From Struthio camelus (Eukaryota; Chordata; Aves; Struthioniformes; Struthionidae), in NCBI RefSeq assembly GCF_040807025.1, contig NC_090943.1, forward strand, positions 136,721,950-136,785,949: a DNA stretch of 64,000 nt, given 5' to 3'. The notes under the pieces were generated by a model that did no database searches, was not told the DNA's origin, and saw nothing but the letters and a program-made list of their open reading frames with translations. The translations under genes and the position numbers were made by a program. Below, piece after piece: positions 49,700 through 61,700 of this stretch. Position 1 is the first letter of the stretch. Every line of letters begins with the position of its first letter.

Positions 49700-49705
49700 A
49701 ATAAA
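49700..49705 (+). terminator. MOS: MOS polyadenylation signal AATAAA
   Basis: Canonical hexamer 177 bases after the MOS stop codon. It is followed by a T-rich and then GT-containing stretch at about 49721-49737, fitting a downstream element. Confidence 0.85.
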
Positions 49706-49725
49706 GAGATCTAACAAAACTATTT

Positions 49726-52555
49726 TATTATTGTGGGAGGAAATAGAGGCAAGGATGAAGATGTTGGCAAATATGGTGCTTTTCTGGTTGTTCTGTTATG
49801 TGCTGTGCTGCTCAGGAAAAAATGGGGAATGTGGCATGCAGAAAAATAGCTGTTTTCAAATGAGTGGTGAAGTATAAAAAACTGCTGCTTCTAAAAAGTT
49901 CTTGGTACATAAGAACTTGGGTATTTCCAAAATATGATATATGCAGTACTTTAGACTTCCTGCATTTGTGCCTTTGAGCTTTTTCTCTTCATTTTCCAGG
50001 AACTAAGTACGCATCACAAAACAGTGGATGCACCAAAACAAATACAGTGTCTTTTTTTTTTTAAAGATGTACTTAATTTCAGAAGTATATTGTTTCTGAA
50101 ATAGAAAGTGCAAACTACCCAATCTCTCTTCTCAAATAAGGGGCCTTTTCATCTAAGGCTACTAAAGGTAAGAAGATGGAGAAATCAACAGCTTGTGCTT
50201 ATATAAAACCTCTGTGCTGTTAGGTATCTGTCACAACTTGCTAGTTGGTATATTATAAACTATTGTAAACTGGTATATTGTCTGAAGTATCATAACAGTA
50301 TCTTGTATGAAATAAGTTTCTAGGTTTTGGAGATACAGAGGGTGTTCTTTTTTTTTAAAAAAAAAAAAAAAAAGTAAAAACCATGAACTGAAAGTGCGAT
50401 ATGTAAATACAAAACCCTCCCCTCTTGAAAGGGGGCAGAGGGAAGAGATTACTCGCCCTTCTGATCCTTGATCTATCAGAAATGATAATTACAGATCTGT
50501 CTATATATCAACCCTTATCCAGAACTACAAAGATCTGGCTGCTGTAGTTTGGATTGCCATTCTGCTCAGAGACTCCCCTCCTTTTTAAGATGGGAGAAAG
50601 AGTGATGTTTCACTTAAATGGGTTTTCCTTTCCACTTCCCACCTCATACTTTCATTCTGAGGAGAAAAAAAAAAAACCCACATGGAATTGAGCCAGTTTC
50701 TTGATTTCTGACATGCATCTGTTCTAGCTCCGGGAAACCCTGAAATGAATGACTTGTGTGAATTTGAGATGATTGTGTATGTCTTTATGGTATTTAGGCT
50801 GTTCATTGGAATTAATGCTTTATAAAGCTTAACTATTTCTTGCTCTTCAGTCCCTTTTAAGCAAGACTATAAAATGCCTGCTTGAATCAAATGTGAGGTA
50901 AATGTTAGAATAGATTTGTGCTTTCTCCTTCAAAATGATGATGCTAGAGAACAAGAAAGTAAGATTTTCACATTGCATAATTCTTTTAATAAACTAGAAC
51001 CATCTTATAAAGTTGTTATGATAAGCCAGCTGCCTTTTTAAATGATTAAACAGAGGGCATTTAAAATAAAATGTCAGATAAAGCCATTGATGTGCCTTAC
51101 CTTAACAGCAAGGCTTAGTGATGTTTCTCTGTTCTTATCAGTTGTATTGTATTTTGTCATTCTAGAAAGCTTATTGCTTAAACTGCTAGAAACTTGGTGG
51201 GTTTGGGGGCTTATCTAGGCATGCATTTCTACTGTCCCTTATAAGTCAATAGAAACTATTCTATTAACGATATATCAAAATGGATTCTTGTTATCCTACC
51301 AAGATATGTGAAAGACATGTTTATACCTATTGCTTCATAAACTTGCATTGCTTGAATATTGGTTAAAAGATTAATTGGATCTTCTCTCTGGAAATTTTCT
51401 TTTCTTATTGAAGTCTATCCATTCAATGGACAGAATTTTGCATCAGAAATGGTAGTGATAAACCCTTTCCTAATCTTTTTCCCCAGTGTCCCACTAAAAT
51501 GTCACCTACCTACTTCTAACAGCGTAACTGCAATTCAGTCTACTAGACTTGGCCTTGAAATATGTTGCCAGTCAAATAACTTGAAAATTCAGATTCCTAA
51601 CATTATCATAAAACTGTCAGAGAAATTGCATACTTTAATTTTTCCCTTGTGACATAACAAATGCATTAGGGATATGTTGAAGTAAAGACAGGCGTGGAGT
51701 TAGACTAACCACTGCTTATATATGTGAGTATCTTAATATGCTTGGGATACAGTTGTCTAATCAAGCAAGCCAAAATGACAATTACTGTGCTATCAAAGCA
51801 GAGACTGACAAAAGTTCTTCCTGAGCAGTGCAGAACTAATGCTCAAGTTAGAAACTTTAGCCATGAAATACCTTTTAACGCAGGAATTGGTAACACTGTC
51901 TCAATAAGGAGAAATAAAATATTTGAATAGTTTGCAGCCAGATAGAAGGGCTATGGTAGATGAGGTCTATGGAGAAAGTAAGACACAAATGCAGAAGAGT
52001 TTAGCTCCTGTCTCTCCCCCAGAGAGGTTAACAGATGCACTGAAATCTCAATAAGCTCCAAATTTCTTTCAACAATGGAAGTCAAGTGTTAGGCTTTGAG
52101 CTGAAACTTACTCCCCGTGGAAGTTATCTTTCAAGAAGCTCTAGCAGATATTCTCAAACTAAATCTACTTAGTTGTTCTTGACTTCAGAAGGAAGTGCTA
52201 TGCTTTCTCATAGTAGCTAACTGGTTGAGCTTTGGAGGCCTGGGTGAATTTAACGGCTATCTACCTCTGGTTTGACTGCTTTGTATAGCATAGCTGTTGA
52301 AATATTCAGGGAATGCTTTAGCATCAATAAAGTCTCTGTGGCAAAATCAAGCTTCCTTCACAGTTGGTGTTATACTTGAACAGAAGACTATTGGGTGGCC
52401 AAGACCCACCCTCGCAGTGTAATCAGTTCTGCAGATGTCTGTCAATTTTGTTGGATGCTCTTCTGAGATGAGAGTGTAAGAATTCTGTGCAGTGGAGTTG
52501 AGATATTGGCCCATCATCTACTGTCACAAGTGTTCTCTATTTTTTAGTAACTTAT
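49726..52555. other. Intergenic DNA after MOS, no gene seen
   Basis: AT-rich, with T/A tracts near 50052-50062 and 50348-50373. No recognised gene or repeat. Confidence 0.6.
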
Positions 52556-53340
52556 TTAATAATTTCTAACGTTTGCTTTGATCTTTTTGACGGCTACTGA
52601 GCACTGATTTCATACTAATCAAGAAAGATCTCAGGCCTGATAGGTCAGAATCCATCCTTTTATATGTGATAAGGATTGTTTTGCCTGTTTGCATCACTTT
52701 ACATCAATCTACCTCGAATTTCATTCTGCCAATTTGTAGTTGGCCCTTGCCCTTACCGTCCTGAATAATTTTATTATCGGCAAACTTGCTTCTCTTACGG
52801 CTTACCCTCTTGAACTTCTTTCATCGATGTGTTGAACGCAGCACCCTGTGAAACACCAGTAATGGAGTTTGCCTAGGTGAAAGAACTGACATTTTACTTT
52901 TACCCTCTGTTCCGTCTTTTAGCTTATGCAGTCCAGGATTTTCCCTCTTAGACATGGCTGTAAAAGTTCTCAGTGAAAGATTTTTTTCAGAAGTCCTTTG
53001 AAATCCAAGGGGAACATATCAACCAGCTCCTTATCTGCATGCTGTTGACTCTCTAGAAGACTCCAATACAATTAAACACAGTTGTGAAGCACAATTCCTT
53101 TCGACAAAAGCAATGTTGACTCCAAGCAAATCGTATCTATGTATGTGACTGTTATTTCCTTTAATATAGTTAATGTACCTGATTCAGATATTAATTTAAT
53201 GAGTTGATAGTTTATGATTCTCCCTAGAATCTAATTAACAAAGGTCTTTTAAAAGAAAAAATCATATTTGCTCAGCCCTTTGGTAACAAAGGTGTTTTAA
53301 GTGAGGTTTCATAATAGCATTACTAAGGCAGCATCTATTT
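52556..53340 (-). repeat. Old CR1-type LINE fragment, antisense (reverse transcriptase part)
   Basis: Read on the - strand, successive segments follow the CR1 ORF2 reverse transcriptase core in order. Recognisable parts on the + strand are near 52690-52740 ('catcactttacatcaatc'), 52770-52870 (segment ending in 'gtgaaacaccag'), 52985-53050 ('gaaatccaaggggaacat', 'catgctgttgactc') and 53095-53150 ('aaagcaatgttgactcc'). No frame is open; it is an ancient copy. It abuts a younger sense CR1. Confidence 0.82.
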
Positions 53341-53384
53341 TACTCTTTTGCTTATAAAAACGAGGTGAATACTGCCTAGTACTG

Positions 53385-55760
53385 GCATTCTATTACTGTT
53401 CACTTCTCTCATTAGTCCACAGTCAACTGGAAGAAGCCCCACATTTCCGGGCCCTGGTCCTAACTTTAACCACCCCAAAAGCTGCTGGAAGAGCAGCACA
53501 GCAGGGCATAAGTAGTCCAGGTGATCGCTGGAGTGCATTGTGTGCCTGCTGACACAAGCGGTTGAGAAGTTGACAAGGGGAGATGCTCTTTTGGACCTCA
53601 TACTTACAAGTAAGGAAGGACTGGTTGAGGATGCGAAGGTCGGGAGCCGTCTTGGCTGCAGTGACAATGACATTGTGGTACCCAGGATCCTGAGAGGAGG
53701 GAACAAGGCAAATAGCAGAATTGCATCCCTGGACTTCAGGAGAGCAGACTTCAGCCTGTTCAGGGACCGACTTTGCATCCCAACAGGCAGGAAGTCAAGC
53801 AAAGGCATCAGGAAGTTTGCATGGATGAACAAAGAGCTCCTCCTCAAACTCAAACATAAAAAGGGCACGTACAAGAGGTGAAAGCAGAGTTAGGGTCAGC
53901 CAGGAGGAATATAGACACATTGTCTGAGCATGCAGGGATGGTATTAGGAAAGTCAAAGCCCATCTCAAACTGAATCTGGCAAGGGATGTGAAGGACAGCA
54001 GGAGGGGCTTCTACAGGTATATCGTCAGCAAAAGGAAGACTAGGAAAAAAGAGGGCCTACTGCTGAACGGGTCAGGGGACCTGGTGACAAAGAACATGGA
54101 GAAGGCTGAGAAACTCAGTGCTGCCTTTGTCTCAATCTTTACTGGTAAGACTGGCCTTCAGGGATCCTCTGAGACCAGTGGGAAAGTTTGGAGCAAGGAA
54201 GATCTCTCCTTGATAGAGGAGGATGAGGTTAAGAAAGATTTAAGCAAACTGGGCATATATGAGTCCATGGGACCTGGTGGGATGCACCCACAAGCACTGA
54301 GGAAGCTGGCTGATGCCTTTGTAAGGCCACTGTTGATTATCTTTGCAACAGAGTGAGTGAGGTTTCTGAAGACTGGACAAAAGCAAATGTCACCCTTATC
54401 TTCAAGAAGGGCAAGGAAAAGGATATGCAAAACTACAGGCTGGTCAGCCTTACTTTGATCTCTGAGAAGGTGATGGAGCCAGTAATCTGGGAATTGTTTC
54501 CATACTTATTAAGATGGTGATTGAGAGTAGTCAGCACGGATTTATGAAGGGGAAATCATGCATGAGCAACCTGATAGCCTTCTACAATGAGATGACTGGC
54601 TTTTTTAATTAGGGATAACAGTGGTTGCTATCTCAGGCTTATGAAGGCTTTCCACACCGTCTCCCATACCATCCTCATAGATGAACGGATAAAGTACAAG
54701 CTAGATAAATGGAGAGTGAAATGGACTGAAAACTGGCTGAACTGCTGGGCTCAAAGGGCTGTGATCAATGGCATGAACTCCAACTGGAGGCCAGTCACTA
54801 GTGGTATATCCTGGGGGACTGATACTGTAGCCAATACTGTTTAACATCTTCATGAGTGACCTCACTGATGGAACTGAATGCATCCTTAGCAATTTTTCAG
54901 ATGATACAAAATCGGGAGAAGTCATTGATACACCAGATGTTTGTCCAGAGGGCCTCAACAGGCTGTAGAAGCCAGCTGACGGGAATCTCCAGGAGTTCAG
55001 CAAAGGGAAATGGAGGAATAACCCCATGCAGTGGTACAGGTTAAGAGCTGTCTGGCTGGAAAGAAGCTTGGCAGAAAAGGTTCTGGGGCTCCTGGTGAAC
55101 ACCAAGCTGAATGTGAACCAGGAAGGTGCCCTTGCAGCAAAGAAGGTCAACAGCCTTCTGAGCTGCATTACGAAGTGTTGCCAGCTCATCCAGAGCATTG
55201 CCAGAAGTGATTATTCCCCTCTACTCGGCACTAGTGAGACCACATCTGGAGTACTGTGTTCAGTTTTGGACTCTACTGGAACAAGCAAGACATGGATGTA
55301 CCGAAACAAGTGCAGCAAAGGGCCATTAAGATGATCAAAGGACTGGAGCATCTGTCATATCAGGAGAGGCTAAGAGAGCTGGGATTGTTCAGCCTCGAGA
55401 AAAGACTTGGGGGGAGGGGGATTTAACCAATGTGTATAAATAGGTATTTATGGGAATGAGAGGGGGTAAAGAAGACAAAACCAGACCCTTCTCAGTGAAT
55501 GGACTAGAGACAGTAAGCACAAGCGGGAATACAGGAAATTCTATTAAAAATAAGAAAAAAATTAGTATGAGGATGGTTGAACACTGGAACAAGTTGCCCA
55601 GAAAGGCTGGGAAGTCTTCATTTCTGGAGATATTCAAAACCTAGTTGGACATGGTATTGAGCAACCTACTCTAGGTGACTCCGCTTTGAGTGGGGGGGGG
55701 GGTGTTGGACTAGACGTTCTCCAGATGTCTCTTCCAACTTCAATGATTCTGTGATTCCAC
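53385..55760 (+). mobile_element. CR1 LINE, 5'-truncated, frameshifted ORF2
   Basis: This is the best-preserved mobile element here, about 2.4 kb of a usual 4-5 kb. Translation shows the end of the endonuclease (about 53420-53880, with 'LLDLILTSKEGLVED' near 53590) and then the linker before the RT (53988-54130). The RT domain follows: 'SMGPGGMHPQALRKLAD' near 54263-54310, 'FHTVSH' near 54650, and the catalytic box as FSDD rather than FADD near 54893-54906. The C-terminal part runs to about 55640. The 3' end (55660-55757) has the CR1 tail ending in 'attctgtgattcc'. Frame changes near 53880, 54356, 54840 and 55030 and several stops make it inactive. It is younger than the other CR1 copies. Confidence 0.93.
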
Positions 55761-58700
55761 AGTAACATCAATAGTTGTTTGAATTTCAGACATTTCCTGA
55801 GTCGTCCTACAAAAATGTTTCTAGCATGGGACTGTTCTCCAGCATAGCATAAATAGCATAAATGCAAGGAACACGCTTTGATTCTTTGCAACGGCTTTGT
55901 TGTCTTTGAGGTGTTGGGGGTGAGAGGGCGGAGCCCTTCTTGCTCCAGTTCTGAATTCTGTGTTCATCCAGATTTTTCCCTAGGTCTGTCTAGAAGCTGG
56001 TTTTGTCCATTATCTCTTTTTCCTTATTTGTATTTAATACAGTTCCAGATGGTTAGTAAGATAAGGTTGTAAGTCAGGAAAGACTTTAAGGGTTACGCAT
56101 CCCTGATTTATTCTCTTCATTCCTGGAACTGATTGCCAGCAGGTGATCAGCCTAGACAGAAGATCTAGTGAAGGCCTGGAGAAAGTGCTACAACCAGGTA
56201 ATTGTAGTTTATTAACATCTTCCAGTGCATTCTGAGCTGGAAATACTTGTGAAGCCAGTGCTGAGGATTCTTTGGCTGGCTGCCCCAATCATCTAGCCAA
56301 CCATTTCCAGTTTTGGGGGAGAAGGAAGGGAGGGGCGTTGTTTTTTACTCCTGTCTATGACTTCTGAATGAACTAAAAATGTGTGGTGATGGAATGAAGG
56401 CCCGGAGCATAGGAGCCAATATCTGTGTGACCTTGCCATGATGCGAAATTTCAAAGGGGACTCGCTTTTTCTGTGGACTAAGTTCTTGCCTTGGCAGGGT
56501 TTCCATGTCAAAAGGAGGCAGCTGTCCAGGTCTCATGAGAATGATTTAGGCGGGGAAAGAGGGGAGAGACTAAATCTGTTAGAAAAGATGCATAATGAGT
56601 TTGGCTGTACTAGCATTCTTGTCCTAATCAGCTCTGTAGGATCTATCAAATTCTGAAGTATAGGACTCAATGTTGCACAGATTCGCATGAGGTAGTATTA
56701 ATGTAAATCTAGCCCAGTGGTATTTTAATGTGTCTGTAAACAGTGCCCTCTAGCCTTCTGCCAGCCATATACACTCTACTCACTGTACAAGTCCTCTGAT
56801 GCTAAGGCAGGACAGAACAGGCTGGACCTCCTCAAATAAGAGTGACTGCACCTTGAGTGTGCTCTTAGGGAAGAACAAAGCTTCATTTGTCCTGACTGGT
56901 AAATGCCAGATCTCTTCATGTCTTACCAATACACTTGCTTTTGTAATCAACTAAGTGCCACAGTTTGCCACAGTCCACCGTGTCCCCTTCTTCCCCTCAA
57001 ATGGGTATGTGGGAAACTTCACAGGATGTAGTTAAGAAAGAGATTTTTAGCTAACACTAAATGAAATGAATCTCCAACTAAGAGCCTTCCTAATTAGTGC
57101 TGAAATGGTTTTACATCAAAACTAAATTACTTCTCTTCATTCTAAAAGACAATATCCATGTGCGCTCCAGAGTTCTGTAAAGTTGTCAAATTCAAAAATT
57201 ATCTTAGTGGTCAAGTGGTAGAAGGAAGACAAGAAAAGATGGCTACAAGTATGGGAACTGTACAATTATAGTAACAAAAATAAGTTTCTAAGAATGAGAA
57301 AGAAAAAAAAGAAAAAGCAAGGATTTAGAAGTGTAATTTTATCCCTCTGTCTTACTTTTGATTTACTATCCTATAGCTAGTACTGAAGGTTTAGTGTCTT
57401 TGGTTCCCAAAAAGAAATGTCAACGGATTAAGAATTGAAAATTGAACTTTCAGTTCTCAGTAATATTCATAATCATTAAAAAATAAATAAATAAAAAGGT
57501 AAGCATATGCTACAATTCTGATGCTACTCAGACTTCTTTTTGGGGGGGAGAGAATCATAAACACACTTCCTAAGGTGTGTGTGGGGGGGTATCTCTTTCA
57601 CTTTTACATGGCTTCTGGCTTCCCCACAACAAAAAGTCTCTATAACTCTACCCTTAGCTTGTTCTGTTGTTTGCTTCTCTTTCCTTGGAGGCTTTTCTGT
57701 GTCCACTTACTTCATATTCTCCATTTTGCTGTTTGCTAGTGTGATGCCTTATCTCAGTCTAAAGAAAGAGAGAAGCAACAACACTATCTTCCGATGATTA
57801 AAAAAAAAAAAAAACTCTCTAATTTGGAGCTGTAGGCATCCTTAATGCAAAGGGTAGGATGGGAAGACATGAAGACGATGTCTGGGTTGTTTCTGTATTC
57901 TATGGGAAGATATGAATTACTAATGAATTACCAGACCTTTATGAGGTAGACTGTGTTTCATATAATTTACCACGTTTCATATAATTTACCACAGAACTCA
58001 AATGTAAATAATTTCAGCAATCATGTAACCCAGGCTTACTTTAAACTGTGTACTACCTTCATATCTTTTATGGTTATAATCTAAACATAGGCATCTAAAT
58101 TCATTCTATGAAGTTAAAACACCACCACTGCAGAATTCTACAAATATTTTTAAATTCAGTAGGACTACTCTGATGATTACTATTTGACTTATATATCAAT
58201 TTTTGTAATATTAGCATCTGAGTTTATAAATTCATCACTAGAACTCAGGTGAAAAAGGGGGTAAAAAAGTGATTTTAAACATTAACTTGGCTTTGGACTT
58301 TTTACTTACACTTTATTTTAGCTATTTATCTGCTACAAATACCCTATGCAGTGTTAAAAGAGTCTCTTTTTATGCTTCAGTAGACCCAGCTGCCAAATAT
58401 TTGTCTGCCTGTCAAACAAAAAGACTTAAAACCAGCTCAAGAAAGAAAATAGAACAAAAAAAGTCTGCTGGCACCTATCCCAGTATTGCATCAGCTAAGG
58501 ATGTCATCAGACAACGTGATAGTAGAGGCACCATCAGATCCTGGACTTCCCAGAGCACGTGGTTGAGATATTATGCTCCCTATCCAACCTGAGGTTCAAT
58601 AGCCTGAGTGTTCAGCAAAACAGGGGGGTAACTGCATTTACCTTTGCAGGGCACCTGGGATAATAGGATAATTCATAACTTAATATTCTGCTGCACATGT

Positions 58701-61700
58701 GCCAGGCTACAAAAAGCAAAGTAGGCTGAAAATTGGAAAGGTGAACATCCAGCTCTTCTTAAGTTACCCTCCCCGAGAAGGGTGAGAGGAAGAATGCTTG
58801 TACTTTCAAGCCTTGTATTTCGCTCAACCATTTACTTCAAAAATAGTGAAAAGGGTTTGACTTAGGTATGCAACAATGCAAATATGCAACTCAAATGTGC
58901 AACTGGCCTCAGAGATGCGTATGGAAAGTTGCACCTGAACACAGATATTTAAAAAGCTGATTATAAATATGGGAATAGATACAGTGTGGATGCTGAATTT
59001 TTTTAAATAGTAGTTAATAGTACATGTTATGTAATACAATATGTTTAGAGAGATATCATACATGGTTTTTTGGCCACATCCTTGTCTCCCTGTTATCCAG
59101 CAGCTCCGTTTAAATGATTTGCAGATTACACATGTCTACACCCAAAGCTTTTGAAGGAACGTATCATTGTATTGCTACCCCAGTGGATCAATGTTACCTG
59201 AATCTTTTTGTATATAAAGTAACAGAACTTTTCCGGATTTCACTTTAAGTGGTCAATGCTTGTATAGCTTTTGGAAATGAACTGATTGCTATTAGATGTT
59301 TTCTAATTTAGAGCAAAGAAAAAGGATATTCTTTAAATGTAATTAATCATTCCTGTCAGAGGCTGACTTTGACATGGAATCAGTTTCTTTAAATTTTCTG
59401 AAAGTATTTTTCAGCTTTGAATACTTTCATGTTTGCATAGTTCTTTAAAGAAGTCGTGTGTGGAATTGCAAGCAGCATTTGAAAAAGTGTCCAAGCCATA
59501 AAAATTAGCACTAACTGACAAAATCATAATAAGGGTAGCATGAAAGAGCAGTTTGTGTGGGGTGATGAGGGGGGTCACTGGAGGTTCTGAGATGAACCAG
59601 AACCAAGGAAAGGGGAGGCACTCCAAAAATGAAGACATTTACTACAAGCAATTCAATTAGGAAAGCTGTCTTTGAAAGCTAAGTTCATGATAGCTCTTGA
59701 ATTTCTGTTACGTGTTAGAGCTACCTGCCTCATAGACTAAGTCAGGTCCTTGTATGACTTAAAACTATGGCTCGTGAACTAGCACTTAAAATTGGACAAG
59801 GACACCAACTCATTTCATATCAGTCACCTGGTACCACGAGTTAAGAGATGGTCTGCTGTCTAGTTAAAAGAAGCATAGTCTTTTCCCCTGCTCTCCCACT
59901 CCAAAAAACCCAACTGTCCTGGCTAATCAAAATGGCAAGTTGGCAAATTTTAAATGCTCTGTGTATCATTACCAACCCCTAAAATATCTGTGAAGTTTTT
60001 TCTTTCTTTCATTGATAATTGCACTATGTGCTAATTATGATGATGATTAGAAGTTTGGACACAGCTCTTTTACTGCTATACTTTACTGAGACAACACAAA
60101 TGATTTAACAATGTATACTACTAATACACAAATAATATTGGCTCTTCCACAGAAAAACAAATCTTCTCTTGTATGTGCAGATTTTATGAATTAGGAGCTC
60201 ATTTTCCCATATCAAAGCTGTATTTTGTTTCCAAGAAATAGGAGTACCAAGTCTTGCATCCCTAGGTATTTGCATGTGTATTTGTGCCTGCAAAAACAAA
60301 GTGGCTGGCTTTACCTCTCTCCAGGAATAGTTCACAAGAGTACATTAGAAATGGTTCTTCCTCTGAGCACAAAAGGGACTCGCAAACAAGAAATATACCT
60401 TCAGCAAGTTTTCAGAAAGGGGGCCACTGCTGGGTGGTCTAAGAACTGCCTTCCAGTAATAAGACTGTTTCCAGATATTTTGTAATATAAGTATTTTATA
60501 CTTAAAAGAAAAATCTGAGATCGTGATGATGAAAAGAATCACAAGTAATATTGAAATTTTTTTCAGGGGCATAGCTTCTATGCACACCACAAGAATTAGC
60601 TTTATTTGCCTACAAAATGGCAATCTTCCTAAGCCCAGCACTTTTTCCTCAGTGTAAACAAGTAGACAATACTGGTCCCCTTGATCTGTGCACGGGGACA
60701 CCTGTTGCTAGAGTTTTCATTGTGCATGGAGATAGGGATGTTTGGAAAGGAAGACCAGTTGCGTATGCTTAAGTATAGTTGTTCGCATAACAATTGAAGT
60801 GATTGTTGCAGGGGGAAAGTCTTCTTTAGGTAATAGTGCATTTCCTGGGAGACTAACCAATCCGTATTCTCATACCTCATAATAATTGAACTTTTGCAGA
60901 CTGCTGTGAAAGGAAATGGACAAACTTCTTTATTACAAGTGAAATAGGAAATTGTACTGTGTATTTAGGTCACAGTTTAGGAGACTTGCTGTAGTCCCCC
61001 ATAAGTTCTTCACTTAAATAGAACTGCTGAGTATTCTAAGAAACCACTTTACAAACTCTACTGTTGTTGTTCCTGCCCCCCACCCCCAACCACAACCTCT
61101 TAATTTCTAAGTAGTAGGCTGCAGCTGCAGCTTTGCCACATTAACTTTTTACAGAAGCTAGCAAGCCCTTTGAAACCAAAGCTTCTTCATATTTGATGCC
61201 CCTTGGATCACTTTCATGTTACATTCTGGGTCTGACCAGCTGTTCTGAACAATCACAGCGTAATGATTTCTTCAGTAGCTATTAATTCCTGTTTCTAAAG
61301 TACATCTTTAACACCAAAGCATGTCCTTTAGTTCCAGGTCCTAAGTTTTATGTTGTTGTTCCTGTTTCTGTCAGTTTTTGAGTAATTTAACTTTGCTAGT
61401 TCACACAGGGTCAAGTCTCAACAGGACAAGCATTACTGAATTGGCTTCAGCCTTTCTCCACAGCGTGGGGAAGGGAATTTCAAGTGCCACTGAATTCAAT
61501 CTGACACCTATGTGTAATAGGAAGAAAATTGTGGGATGCCACCAAGATCCTGCTCTAATGGTCCCTTACCACCAAGATGGTGATGACATCTTGCTTTAAA
61601 TCTCCTTCTCATTATCTATGGTAAGCATTTGCCAACTTGTTCCAGTGCTCAGAAGTTTTCATCATCTAAAAACCAGCTGCTTCAAGAATATCATGAGCAG

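Larger units (their letters stand above)
49524..49725 (+). other. MOS: MOS short 3'UTR
   Basis: About 200 bases lie between the stop and the expected cleavage site past the hexamer at 49700. Within it are a TTTTATT (49546-49552), a C-run and CA repeat (49632-49650) and a TTTTAAT (49655-49661). Short 3'UTRs with such U-rich elements are typical of maternal mRNAs under cytoplasmic polyadenylation. Confidence 0.75.

Noticed and set aside
53335..53874. 179-codon - strand frame
   Set aside because: It is antisense to the endonuclease part of the sense CR1 element and matches no protein in its own right.
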